Shown piece by piece: positions 55,938 to 64,000 of a stretch of 64,000 nt of DNA. Under the pieces are notes generated by a model. It had not been told where the DNA came from, did not search any database, and was given only the letters and a program-made list of their open reading frames with translations. The first letter of the stretch is position 1; the number at the start of each line of letters is the position of its first letter. The translations under genes and the position numbers were made by a program. Source of the DNA: Flavobacterium anseongense (GTDB taxonomy: Bacteria; Bacteroidota; Bacteroidia; Flavobacteriales; Flavobacteriaceae); the NCBI RefSeq assembly GCF_021608185.1, contig NZ_JAKIHN010000001.1, positions 186,001 through 250,000 of the forward strand, written 5' to 3'.

Positions 55938-56009
55938 AGCCCGGATAGGAACGGCATCCTTTTTCTTTGCAAAAGAAAAAGATATAGTGGATAGCCGGAA
56001 ATTGCTCCT
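55938..56009 (+). repeat. Dispersed hairpin repeat, copy E
   Basis: Contains GATAGGAACGGCATCC, a hairpin TTTTTCTTT / AAAGAAAAA (55960-55980), then GATATAGTGGATAGC and a GCTCCT end. It lies between the DUF4136 terminator and the aromatic amino acid hydroxylase gene. Confidence 0.8.
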
Positions 56010-56092
56010 AAAAAAACATACGTTTTAGATAATTTATAACACTTCTTTGATTTAAGATTTGTAATTTTACCACAACTACTACAACAAAATTT

Positions 56093-57850
56093 ATGGAAAC
56101 AGCATTTGAAAGCAACCCTTTGATTGACAGATTACCTAAGCATTTAAAACAGTTCATCAAACCTCAGGATTATTCGGATTATACTCCGATTAACCAAGCA
56201 GTTTGGCGTTATGTGATGCGTAAAAATGTTGATTATCTTTCAAAAGTTGCTCATAATTCCTATTTAGATGGTTTGAAAAAGACCGGTTTGGAAGTTGACA
56301 ATATTCCGAATATGTATGGTATGAATCGAATTCTGAAAGAAATTGGCTGGGCTGCCGTTGCCGTTGATGGTTTTATTCCGCCGAATGCTTTTATGGAGTT
56401 TCAGGCGTATAATGTGCTTGTAATTGCTTCCGATATTCGTCAGTTAGAACATATTGAATATACACCGGCACCCGATATTATTCATGAAGGCGCAGGTCAC
56501 GCTCCTATTATTGCCAATCCGGAATATGCTGAGTATTTACGCCGCTTTGGTGAAATTGGCTGCAAAGCGATATCCTCTTCGCGTGATTATGAAATGTATG
56601 AAGCGGTGCGTTTACTTTCAATTATCAAAGAAGCTGAAGGAACACCTCAAGCCGAAATTGATGCCGCTGCAGCGCGAGTAGATTTTCTTCAAAACAATAT
56701 GGGTGAATTATCCGAAATGGCGCGTATTCGAAACCTACATTGGTGGACCGTGGAATATGGCTTGATTGGAACCGTGGAAAACCCAAAAATATACGGCGCC
56801 GGATTATTGTCATCCATAGGCGAAAGCGCTTGGTGCATGACCGATGAAGTGAAGAAAATTCCATATGATATTTCGGCTGCTGACCAAAGTTTTGACATAA
56901 CAAAACCGCAACCTCAGCTTTATGTAACTCCCGATTTTGCGCATTTGAGTCTGGTTTTAGAAGAATTTGCGAATACTATGGCATTGCGAACCGGTGGTTT
57001 ATCGGGTTTGAAAAAATTAATACAATCAAATGCTTTAGGAACAATTGAATTGAGTACAGGCATTCAGATTTCGGGTGTTTTTACTAATGTGATTGAGGAG
57101 GAAGGAAAACCGGTTTATATTCAAACAACAGGAAAAACAGCTTTGTCTTATCGTGAAAAAGAATTGGTTGGTCACGGAACACAATATCATGCCGAAGGTT
57201 TTGGTTCACCAATCGGAAAGCTAAAAGGAATTAACCTGGCTATTGAAGACATGAGTCCGAGAGATTTGAGAGCTTATGATATTTATGAAGCGGAATCGGT
57301 AACGCTTGAGTTTGAAGGAAACATTACAGTAACCGGAGAAATCATTACGGGTTCAAGAAATCTACAGGGAGAAATCATAATCATTAGTTTTAAAAACTGT
57401 ACCGTTACACATAATGACACCATATTATTCCAACCGGAATGGGGAATTTACGATATGGCTGTTGGCAAAAAAGTGATTTCTGCATTTTCAGGTCCGGCCG
57501 ATGTGAATAGTTTTGATATGATTAATCATGTTCCGTCAAGTCAAACTATAAAGGCAAAAAAATCATCTGAAAGAGCAGAATTAGAAGTGCTGTACGCTAA
57601 CGTTAGAAATCATCGAGAAGGAAAACCTACTCAAATAACTTTAAAAGAAGCCTTTGCTGCGGTTAGCGCAAATCATCCAAATGATTGGCTTCTTTCTCTT
57701 GAAATTGCTGAATTAGCTGTTAAAGAAAACAATCACGATTTCTTTGAAAAAATAATAAACCATCTCGAAAAAGTAAAACAAAATCGCCCCGAAATTGCTC
57801 ATTTGATTAGTGGTGGGTTGGAGCTTTTTATGAAAAAAGAAGCCGTTTAA
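56093..57850 (+). CDS. Aromatic amino acid hydroxylase (phenylalanine 4-monooxygenase type), long form
   Basis: Non-heme iron, pterin-dependent hydroxylase (585 aa), probably converting phenylalanine to tyrosine. The iron ligands are visible: the two His of HEGAGHAP (residues about 131-138) and the Glu of HWWTVEYGL (about 220). The catalytic region occupies about residues 20-290, twice as short as the protein. The C-terminal about 290 residues are an extra region with no domain I recognise (ENITVTGEIITGS-type beta-rich part, then a helical tail with EKIINHLEKVKQNRPE). Most bacterial enzymes are about 260-300 residues and lack it; I recall similar long forms in other Bacteroidota. Tryptophan or tyrosine as substrate cannot be excluded. 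Confidence 0.85.
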   Translation: METAFESNPLIDRLPKHLKQFIKPQDYSDYTPINQAVWRYVMRKNVDYLSKVAHNSYLDGLKKTGLEVDNIPNMYGMNRILKEIGWAAVAVDGFIPPNAFMEFQAYNVLVIASDIRQLEHIEYTPAPDIIHEGAGHAPIIANPEYAEYLRRFGEIGCKAISSSRDYEMYEAVRLLSIIKEAEGTPQAEIDAAAARVDFLQNNMGELSEMARIRNLHWWTVEYGLIGTVENPKIYGAGLLSSIGESAWCMTDEVKKIPYDISAADQSFDITKPQPQLYVTPDFAHLSLVLEEFANTMALRTGGLSGLKKLIQSNALGTIELSTGIQISGVFTNVIEEEGKPVYIQTTGKTALSYREKELVGHGTQYHAEGFGSPIGKLKGINLAIEDMSPRDLRAYDIYEAESVTLEFEGNITVTGEIITGSRNLQGEIIIISFKNCTVTHNDTILFQPEWGIYDMAVGKKVISAFSGPADVNSFDMINHVPSSQTIKAKKSSERAELEVLYANVRNHREGKPTQITLKEAFAAVSANHPNDWLLSLEIAELAVKENNHDFFEKIINHLEKVKQNRPEIAHLISGGLELFMKKEAV

Positions 57851-57852
57851 TT

Positions 57853-58500
57853 TTAAATCAAATTATTATTCTTAGCTTTTTGAATGGCTTCCAATTTATT
57901 GTGCACCTGAAGTTTGTTGTAGATATTCTCAATGTGTTTCCGAACTGTAGAAGGCGAAAGAAAAAGATTTTCGGCAATGATATTGTAATTCAATCCTTTG
58001 CTTAATTGTTCCAAAACCTCAATTTCCCTAGTTGTTAATTTGATTTCTTCGTCACATTTTTGTTCAAAATCAATTGGATTTCGCAGGAGTTTCAAGGTTT
58101 TTAATGCTATTGACGGATTCATCGCTGCGCCACCGTTTATCGTTTCGATTATTCCCTGATGCAATTCTTTTGGATTAACCTCTTTTAGCAAATAACCATC
58201 TGCGCCGGCTTTTATCGCATTAAAAATATTTTCATCATTATCAAAAACGGTCAGCATGATGATTTTGATTTGCGGGTATTTTGTTTTGATGATTTGCGTA
58301 GCTTCTATACCATTGCAGTTTGGCATTTCGATATCCATCAGAATTAAATCGATGTTTTTGTTTTGCTCTAATTTTTGCTGAATTTCATTCCCGTCTATAG
58401 CGGTGAACTTTAAAACCAAATCGTCAAAAAACGAAAGCTTTTCTGCTACTGCCTTTTGCAAAAAAACATTATCGTCTACTATGGCTATTCTTATTGACAT
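57853..58500 (-). CDS. NarL/FixJ-type response regulator
   Basis: 215-residue DNA-binding response regulator. The ATG at 58500 (MSIRIAIVDDN) was chosen; the longer frame adds an unrelated extension. The receiver domain has the acidic pair Asp9/Asp10, phosphorylation site Asp56 (LILMDIEMPNCNG) and the switch region IIMLTVFDND, with Lys in LLKEV. The LuxR-type helix-turn-helix is LTTREIEVLEQLSKGLNYN...SPSTVRKHIENIYNKL. It is likely the partner of the two sensor kinases upstream on the same strand, but two terminator hairpins separate them, so it probably has its own promoter. Confidence 0.93.
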   Translation of the reverse strand: MSIRIAIVDDNVFLQKAVAEKLSFFDDLVLKFTAIDGNEIQQKLEQNKNIDLILMDIEMPNCNGIEATQIIKTKYPQIKIIMLTVFDNDENIFNAIKAGADGYLLKEVNPKELHQGIIETINGGAAMNPSIALKTLKLLRNPIDFEQKCDEEIKLTTREIEVLEQLSKGLNYNIIAENLFLSPSTVRKHIENIYNKLQVHNKLEAIQKAKNNNLI

Positions 58501-58519
58501 ACTTAATGGAATTATAAAG

Positions 58520-58548
58520 CAAATTAGGTTATTTTTCTTAGGTAACAA
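58520..58548 (-). promoter_or_regulatory. Candidate promoter of the response regulator gene
   Basis: Minus-strand TTG (58548-58546), 19-nt spacer, TAATTTG (58526-58520), one base shorter than TAnnTTTG. It would give a leader of about 16 nt. Confidence 0.4.
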
Positions 58549-58556
58549 ACTGATTT

Positions 58557-58616
58557 AAAAAAAGTCCTTTTCAAACGTGTGATTTAGCTTGAACAAACCA
58601 CAGAATGAAAAGGACA
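58557..58616 (-). terminator. Long stem-loop with T run upstream of the response regulator gene
   Basis: GTCCTTTTCA (58564-58573) and TGAAAAGGAC (58606-58615) pair perfectly. Inside them a second helix (GTGTGATTT with AAACCACAG, allowing wobble) is possible. TTTTTTT follows on the minus strand. It could terminate read-through from the kinase genes or be the 3' end of a small RNA lying between here and 58698. Confidence 0.65.
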
Positions 58617-58697
58617 ACAATAAAAACAACCTAAGTTATTTTATAATTATATCAATACCACTTGATAAAACAAATTTGATGACATAATTTGACAAAA

Positions 58698-58719
58698 AAA
58701 ATACGGCATCTGCCGTATT
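58698..58719 (-). terminator. Terminator after the downstream sensor kinase gene
   Basis: AAATACGGCA / TGCCGTATTT, a 10-bp perfect stem with a 2-nt loop, then a T run on the minus strand, 23 bases past the kinase stop at 58742. Confidence 0.85.
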
Positions 58720-58741
58720 TAAATTAGTTTCACCTTTCCGG

Positions 58742-60700
58742 TTATGCTTTTTTGCTCTTTACTTTTAGTATTATTTCGGTTCCGGTTTTTGGATTTGTAA
58801 TGAATTCTATTTCGCCGCCAATATCCTGAATTCGTTTTTTCATATTGTTTATTCCGTTGCCCAATTCAATTTTATCTGCATCGAATCCTTTTCCGTTGTC
58901 TTTAATCACTATAATCAAAACGTCATTTTTTGATTTAATATCAATTTTTATGTTACTGGCTTCGGCATATTTAATGCTGTTATTTACCGCTTCCTGAATC
59001 GTTCGGTAAATGTTCATTCCTTCGATTGAACTATATTTAATTTCTTTTAAATCGTCTTCAATTTGAAACGAAAACTGAATGTTTTCTTTGGCTTCTTTGG
59101 CTTTATCGATAAAATTGTGAATTCTTGTCTGCAAATCTTCTAGCGAAATTTCACTGCTGTTCATAGCCCAAATCGTGTCCCGAAGTTCTATTATGGTTGA
59201 CTTAGCGAAATTACTAATGTTCGAAATTTTAGTGTCTAACTTTGTGTTTTGTATCTCAAAAGCATATTTAATATTATCGACAGATGAAATAATAAACGTA
59301 AGTTGCGAGCCAATATTATCGTGTAAATCTCTGGATATTTGGAGTCGCTGTTCCTGCAATTTGTTTTGTGTTTCGATTTTGGAAATTGCCGATTTAAGTT
59401 CAAATTCCTGTTCCTGCTGTTTGTTTTTGAGTCGCTGTTGGCGATATACTAAATAAATTATTATCAACAACGCTAAAGAAATCAAACCTAAAATAAGAAA
59501 CTGGGTTTCCTTTTTCTTTATTTCTAATTCACCAATAGCTATTTCGGCTTTTGATTTTTGGAGCAGTTTTTCTTTTTTCTCCGTTTGGTATTTTGTTTCG
59601 AGTTCAGCTGTTTGCTTAACCGTATTATCTACAAGCAATTGTTCATTTACCACTGCCCATTTATTCACATAAAAACTAACACTGTCAGGCTGATTCAGGT
59701 TAGAACAAACGATGATTAATGAGTTATAATTAAGCTGCAATTTATCCTTGAGATCTTCTTTTTCATATATTTTCTTGGTGGATAATAACAAACTTTTTGC
59801 GTTAGCATATTTTTTAGCTTCTATGAATTCCTTGGCCAAATTAAAATCAAAATTGGCTTTATCTAAATTTGAATTTAATGCTTCTCGTGCCTTTTCAGAT
59901 TTCTGATAAAGAGCTAAGGCATCTTTAGATTTTTTTTGCTCTGCTTTGATAGTGGCGATGTTATTAAATCCGCTTGAAATTCCTTTTTGATTCCCAACGG
60001 CTGTACATGCTTTAACGCTTTTGTTATAGTAATTTAAAGCATTCAGCGTATCATTCATCTGAAGATAAACATTGCCCAAATTCAAACAGGAAACACACAA
60101 CTCTTCGGTAAAATTGTTTTTCTCCTGATACTTTACAACATCACTTATGTATTGTCGTGCTTTTGGATAATTCTTTAGCTTAAGCAGAATTAACCCAATA
60201 TTGCCTTTTGTTATACTACTGTTTTTCTCGTCTTTTATACTTTCGAAATAATTTAACGCTTCTAAAAACGAAGTCATCGCCTCTTTATAATGCTGCGTTT
60301 TTTCATAAATGTTGGCCAAATTATTATTGATTTTTGCCAAACCTCTGTTGTCCTTTCTGAGTTTTCTGATTTTATAAGCCCTGAGGTAATTTGTTTTGGA
60401 GTTTTGAAAATCACCTTTCATAAAATAGACCGCGCCAATATCGCTATACACTTGAGCCAACAAAGTTGAATCGGCTAATTTTACGGATTCCTGAATAGCC
60501 TTTCCACCATAATGCAAAGCCGAATCGGTGGCGACTTTTGAATAATACCAAGTTAAATCGGAATAAATAACAGCTGTTCTTTTGGCATCGGGATTATTCT
60601 TTAATTCTTTTTTTAAATTGTCGATTAAATCCTGGGCATTTTGAGCAAAACCAATGTTAAATCCCAGTAAGCAAAACAATAATCCTACTATTCTTTTCAT
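58742..60700 (-). CDS. TPR-containing sensor histidine kinase (paralogue 1)
   Basis: 652-residue histidine kinase of the NarX/LuxR-partner class. Signal peptide (MKRIVGLLFCLLGFNIGFAQ), then a periplasmic TPR array over about residues 25-370 (AQVYSDIGAVYFMKGDFQNS, NNLANIYEKTQHYKEAMTSF). One membrane helix (FLILGLISLALLIIIYLVY, about 395-415) and a coiled coil follow. The HisKA_3 region has the phosphorylated His460 in ISRDLHDNIGSQLT, and the HATPase domain has DNGKGFDADKI and GNGINNMKKRI. The kinase half is nearly identical to that of the next kinase, 2 bp upstream, while the TPR halves differ. Likely partner: the NarL-type regulator at 57853. Confidence 0.93.
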   Translation of the reverse strand: MKRIVGLLFCLLGFNIGFAQNAQDLIDNLKKELKNNPDAKRTAVIYSDLTWYYSKVATDSALHYGGKAIQESVKLADSTLLAQVYSDIGAVYFMKGDFQNSKTNYLRAYKIRKLRKDNRGLAKINNNLANIYEKTQHYKEAMTSFLEALNYFESIKDEKNSSITKGNIGLILLKLKNYPKARQYISDVVKYQEKNNFTEELCVSCLNLGNVYLQMNDTLNALNYYNKSVKACTAVGNQKGISSGFNNIATIKAEQKKSKDALALYQKSEKAREALNSNLDKANFDFNLAKEFIEAKKYANAKSLLLSTKKIYEKEDLKDKLQLNYNSLIIVCSNLNQPDSVSFYVNKWAVVNEQLLVDNTVKQTAELETKYQTEKKEKLLQKSKAEIAIGELEIKKKETQFLILGLISLALLIIIYLVYRQQRLKNKQQEQEFELKSAISKIETQNKLQEQRLQISRDLHDNIGSQLTFIISSVDNIKYAFEIQNTKLDTKISNISNFAKSTIIELRDTIWAMNSSEISLEDLQTRIHNFIDKAKEAKENIQFSFQIEDDLKEIKYSSIEGMNIYRTIQEAVNNSIKYAEASNIKIDIKSKNDVLIIVIKDNGKGFDADKIELGNGINNMKKRIQDIGGEIEFITNPKTGTEIILKVKSKKA

Positions 60701-60702
60701 GT

Positions 60703-62598
60703 TTATTTTTTAAAAGACAAATTTATTTTGGTTCCGTTATCGTTGCTTTGCAGTTCAAACTTTCCGCCAATTTCTTCAATTCTTTTTTGCATATTGGTTA
60801 ATCCGTAGCCGCTTTCTACAGCTGCCTTATCAAACCCTTTTCCGTCATCACGGATAGTAATTTTGATAGCCTCATCCTCTTGTTTTGCATCGATATTGAT
60901 TTTTTTAGCATTGGCGTATTTGATGCTGTTATTAATGGCTTCCTGAATGGTTCGGTAAATGTTCATGCCTTCGATTGAAGTGAATTTCATTTCTTTTAAA
61001 TTGTCATCGATATGAAATGAAAACTGTATTTCTTCTTTAGCTTCTTTTGCCTTATCGATGAAATTGTGGATTCTTGTTTGTAAATCTTCCAATGAAATTT
61101 CACTGTTATTCATAGCCCAAATCGTATCGCGAAGTTCTACTATTGTTGACTTGGCAAAATTGCTGATGCTGGAAAGTTTATTGTCGAGTTTCGAATTTTT
61201 GAGTTCAAAAGCATATTTAATATTATCGACAGATGAAATTATAAACGTAAGCTGCGATCCAATATTATCATGCAAATCTCTCGATATTTGAAGTCGCTGT
61301 TCCTGCAATTTACTTTGTGTTTCGATTTTGACGATGGCTGATTTGAGTTCAAATTCCTGTTGCTGCTGTTTGTTTTTTAGTTTTTGTTGGCGATAAACTA
61401 AATAAATTATTATTAGCAGGGCTAATGAAATCAACCCTAAAATGAGAAACTGAGTATTCTTGTTTTTGATTTCTAATTCGCGGGTTGCTATTTCAGCTTT
61501 TGACTTTTGAAGCAGTTTTTCTTTCTTTTCATTTTGGTATTTTGCTTCGAGTTCTGAAAATGTCTTGGCCCGGTCGCTATCAAAAACAGAATCCCGGATT
61601 CTTATATAATTCTCCTGATCCTGAACTGTTTTTTCGAGATTGTTTCTTTTCTTGTTAAAGAGACTTCGGCTCATATAAAAATCGCGAAGCTTTTCGGCGC
61701 TCATACTTTTTTTAGCTGCGTCCTGAGCAATGGCAAACATTTTTTCAGCCTTAGTGAAATCATCTGTTTCGTAGGCAATTCTTGCTAAATTGGTATAACA
61801 GGTTGCTAAGTCATAATAATATGACGCATCCTTTTTCCCGCCGCTATTTTTAAAATTCACTTCATTAATGGCAATCGAAGATTTTATCCATCGCTCTGCT
61901 TCTTTGTATTTTTTTTGTTTTAATAAAGTGTTTCCAATATTGTTATAAGTATCCGGAACCCCAAGTGTGTCTTTTCCTTTGAAATATTTAAAGACTTTTT
62001 TGTGGTAATATAATGCACTGTCCGGTTTATTCCAATCATCATAATTTATTGCAATCGCATTTAAAGCAGTCCAAATACTTTTGTTGCTGGCGTTTTTTCT
62101 TTTCAGAGCATTATTGAGTGCTTTTTTTCCGTAGTAAATTCCCTTTTTAAAGCTTTCAAAATCATGATAATTTAATGCCAAATTGGTGTACCAATGACCA
62201 ACCCAATTTTCCTTATTTTCTTTTTCGGCCAATTTTAATCCGTTAAGACAATAACTGATTGCTTTTTCGTAACGACCTTCTTTGTTGTAAACTTTGGCAA
62301 TATTATTATATACGGTCATCAGTGAATTAAAATCACCCCCATTTTCCAGAAGTTGTATGGCTTTTTCACCATAAACCAACGCGCTGTCGAGTTTGTTAAA
62401 ATCGTTACAGCGCGCATTTTTACAGAAATAATATTGGGCTTCATCCGCTTTGGTCTTAATGCTTTTCTTGGCAACTTTGAAGTAGTAATCGGAGGAATCT
62501 TTTGATTGATAGGCTTTGATTAATATCTTCTGGATATCTTGAGAAAATCCGTTGGAGAAACAGAATAAAGTGAAGAATAAAATATAATTTTTGGCCAT
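60703..62598 (-). CDS. TPR-containing sensor histidine kinase (paralogue 2)
   Basis: 631-residue kinase with the same layout as its neighbour: signal peptide (MAKNYILFFTLFCFSNGFSQ), TPR array (TVYNNIAKVYNKEGRYEKAIS, NNIGNTLLKQKKYKEAERW), one membrane helix identical in sequence to the paralogue, then HisKA_3 with His443 in ISRDLHDNIGSQLT and HATPase with RDDGKGFDKAAVESG. The ligand probably differs because the periplasmic halves have diverged. It is the first kinase of the pair, with 2 bp to the next gene, so translation is coupled. Confidence 0.93.
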   Translation of the reverse strand: MAKNYILFFTLFCFSNGFSQDIQKILIKAYQSKDSSDYYFKVAKKSIKTKADEAQYYFCKNARCNDFNKLDSALVYGEKAIQLLENGGDFNSLMTVYNNIAKVYNKEGRYEKAISYCLNGLKLAEKENKENWVGHWYTNLALNYHDFESFKKGIYYGKKALNNALKRKNASNKSIWTALNAIAINYDDWNKPDSALYYHKKVFKYFKGKDTLGVPDTYNNIGNTLLKQKKYKEAERWIKSSIAINEVNFKNSGGKKDASYYYDLATCYTNLARIAYETDDFTKAEKMFAIAQDAAKKSMSAEKLRDFYMSRSLFNKKRNNLEKTVQDQENYIRIRDSVFDSDRAKTFSELEAKYQNEKKEKLLQKSKAEIATRELEIKNKNTQFLILGLISLALLIIIYLVYRQQKLKNKQQQQEFELKSAIVKIETQSKLQEQRLQISRDLHDNIGSQLTFIISSVDNIKYAFELKNSKLDNKLSSISNFAKSTIVELRDTIWAMNNSEISLEDLQTRIHNFIDKAKEAKEEIQFSFHIDDNLKEMKFTSIEGMNIYRTIQEAINNSIKYANAKKINIDAKQEDEAIKITIRDDGKGFDKAAVESGYGLTNMQKRIEEIGGKFELQSNDNGTKINLSFKK

Positions 62599-62645
62599 TT
62601 GAAGAAATTATAGGATAAATATATTAAAAATGTTAATTAACACTT

Positions 62646-62921
62646 TCATTTTCCCGGATATAAATCTTCAATCAGACTGAGATTTAGCTCATAAATCTCT
62701 TTATTAAGTTTTGAATTGATATCGTTTAATTTTTGTTTCAATTCTGCCGACAATTGCAACTGGCTGTTTTGAAGTTTTTGTTCATCACTTAATTGCACTA
62801 TAAAATCTTCCAACACTTTTATTTTGGAGTGGTATTTCAATCGGTCAGCCTGAATCTTATTCAGCAAATAAATAATTATCGCTAAAAACAGAAACGTTAT
62901 GAGTATCAAAGTATTTGTCAT
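62646..62921 (-). CDS. Small membrane-anchored coiled-coil protein (91 aa)
   Basis: The ATG at 62921 gives MTNTLILITFLFLAIIIYLL, one N-terminal membrane segment, followed by a Lys/Gln/Leu/Glu-rich coiled coil (KIKVLEDFIVQLSDEQKLQNSQLQLSAELKQKL...) to the end. No family recognised. It lies 47 bp upstream of the first sensor kinase on the same strand and may be cotranscribed. A structural or accessory envelope role is possible. Confidence 0.65.
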   Translation of the reverse strand: MTNTLILITFLFLAIIIYLLNKIQADRLKYHSKIKVLEDFIVQLSDEQKLQNSQLQLSAELKQKLNDINSKLNKEIYELNLSLIEDLYPGK

Positions 62922-62954
62922 TGAGGGTAATTCAAACAATTAAATTATTTGTTT

Positions 62955-63449
62955 TTATTGATGTGTAATAGCGTTAACATTTAAATTCCCATCGGTAATT
63001 GTCTTTGCAACGGTTGAATTATCACCTGTAAAATTAAAGGTGGCAACTATTTTATTGTTGATAGTATCACAAGTAGTAACATTTATAGTTCCGGCTGTAG
63101 AATGATAATAATCACCCGGATAACTCGCTCCGTTATTGGTTATAAAAGTCAACCACGAAGTAGTCATATCAAAAGATTGCTGTGCTGTGAAATTTCCTGT
63201 TTTGGCCGGAAAATGAAATTCTAAAATTTGAGTTGTGCCATCAAACCCATATACGTCGATATATCTTCCGCCTGCTACTACATTGGTATATAATGTTGCT
63301 TCCAAATTTGTTGCGGTTGTAGTGGTTCCGTCAACTTTAAAATTAATTCCGTTTGAACCCGAACTTCCACCACTACTGTCGCTGCTGCAAGAGGTTAAAA
63401 CTGCTGCCAAAGCAACTAATGCAAATCCAAAATTTTTAAGTGTCTTCAT
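62955..63449 (-). CDS. Lipoprotein, DUF6252-like (164 aa)
   Basis: The ATG at 63449 gives MKTLKNFGFALVALAAVLTSC, with lipobox LTSC followed by SSDSSGGSSG, a Ser/Gly linker. The rest is a compact beta-rich domain (INFKVDGTTTTATNLEATLY, YIDVYGFDGTTQILEFHFP, CDTINNKIVATFNFTG), similar to small Bacteroidota lipoproteins annotated as DUF6252; this assignment is tentative. It lies 33 bp upstream of the coiled-coil gene. Confidence 0.65.
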   Translation of the reverse strand: MKTLKNFGFALVALAAVLTSCSSDSSGGSSGSNGINFKVDGTTTTATNLEATLYTNVVAGGRYIDVYGFDGTTQILEFHFPAKTGNFTAQQSFDMTTSWLTFITNNGASYPGDYYHSTAGTINVTTCDTINNKIVATFNFTGDNSTVAKTITDGNLNVNAITHQ

Positions 63450-63532
63450 GATTATAAAATTTAAAGTTATATAAGACAAATTTGTACATTATATCACTTT
63501 GAATCAATACGACAACTGCCGTATTCTGTAGC

Positions 63533-64000
63533 TTACTGCTTTAATAAACTGCTTTTAGAAATTGGAATTGATTTTAAAACATTGCCTCCATCAGCATAGG
63601 AAATGAAGTATAAAATTTCATTTTTTTCATCATAAAATGGCAAACCTTCAAACTCTACTGTGTTTATTTTACTGCCAAGGTTTATAGGTTCTGACCAGTT
63701 TTTCCATGTCTCATCCAATCGATAAGAAACATATAAGTCAAAATTTCCATAGCCACTAAATCCGTTACTACTGAATAGTAATGTCTTTTGATCAGAAAGC
63801 AATTGTGCCATATCTTCATCGGTAGCTGAATTGATTACCTTACCCATATTTTGCAAAAGACCATAGGTACCGTCTTCTTTTTGCTGTGCAAAATATAAAT
63901 CTTTCCCACCTTGTGTGAAATCCGTTTCTAAACCCATAATAAGGACTTTCCTATCAGCCGTCATTGTAGCGTCTGATGTGTCTTCATAGTTATTATAGGC
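63533..64000 (-). CDS. PD40/WD40-like repeat protein, partial (3' end only)
   Basis: The frame is open to the window edge, so the N-terminus is missing. About 155 C-terminal residues are visible. They include SATDEDMAQLLSDQKTLLFSS followed by G-F-S-G-Y-G-N-F-D-L-Y-V-S-Y-R and W-S-E-P-I-N-L-G-S-K-I-N-T, the pattern of PD40 beta-propeller blades in TolB/OmpA-linked proteins. The end (SISKSSLLKQ) lacks a T9SS domain and an OmpA domain. Likely an envelope protein. Confidence 0.7.
   Translation of the reverse strand, partial: AYNNYEDTSDATMTADRKVLIMGLETDFTQGGKDLYFAQQKEDGTYGLLQNMGKVINSATDEDMAQLLSDQKTLLFSSNGFSGYGNFDLYVSYRLDETWKNWSEPINLGSKINTVEFEGLPFYDEKNEILYFISYADGGNVLKSIPISKSSLLKQ

Noticed and set aside
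63506..63525. AATACG/CGTATT inverted repeat downstream of the DUF6252-like gene start region
   Set aside because: Short stem and no T run; likely chance.
1..64000. CRISPR arrays, insertion sequences, prophage, integron or rRNA
   Set aside because: No regularly spaced direct repeats, transposase, phage structural gene or rRNA segment was found; the XerC-like recombinase is in a housekeeping context.

Overview
This window is chromosomal DNA from a member of the Bacteroidota, most likely Flavobacterium or a close relative. The evidence is low GC, AT-rich intergenic DNA, promoters of the TTG-N19-21-TAnnTTTG type, almost no Shine-Dalgarno sequences, type IX secretion (T9SS) C-terminal sorting domains, a SusC/SusD pair, and families typical of flavobacteria (DUF2851, GLPGLI-like, Porin_10-like, DUF3467 beside rpoC). 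No rRNA, CRISPR array, phage or insertion sequence was seen.

Layout. 1-9.8 kb: one giant 3092-residue T9SS-exported surface protein on the minus strand. 10-25.4 kb: the core expression block, all minus strand, in transcription order rpsU, xerC-like recombinase, hpf, tRNA-Thr, tRNA-Tyr, tRNA-Thr, tuf, tRNA-Trp, secE, nusG, rplK, rplA, rplJ, rplL, rpoB, rpoC and a DUF3467 gene. It contains terminators between its segments, an exceptional strong Shine-Dalgarno before rpsU, and a row of five small hairpins between two tRNA genes. 25.6-29.2 kb: a minus-strand run DUF2851, PspC-like, helix-hairpin-helix protein, acyl-CoA dehydrogenase. 29.3-33 kb: a secreted PNGase F-like glycosidase facing an operon of cystathionine beta-synthase-like enzyme, zeta-toxin-like kinase and a 55-residue protein. 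33.2-43 kb: a putative porin, a T9SS subtilisin and a SusC-SusD-lipoprotein uptake operon, plausibly a protein or peptide utilisation locus.

43.2-50.5 kb: housekeeping genes rnhB, lipB, lysS, two small secreted helical proteins, then hemL, a LysM glucosaminidase and an ACC deaminase-like enzyme. 50.6-57.9 kb: a second T9SS protein, a small HEKIH membrane protein divergent from a Cys-rich DUF5522 protein, then amino-acid catabolism genes hutU (histidine) and a long aromatic amino acid hydroxylase, with a DUF4136 lipoprotein between them. 57.9-64 kb: a NarL-type response regulator and two paralogous TPR sensor kinases, with two small envelope proteins and the 3' end of a PD40-type protein.

The least explained material is intergenic. 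Five copies of one hairpin-bearing repeat family lie at 25.5, 33.2, 44.6, 53.2 and 55.95 kb. A hairpin cluster interrupts the tRNA-tuf operon. A consensus promoter overlaps the terminator that ends hpf. All functional names rest on motif recognition by eye; no database search was run.
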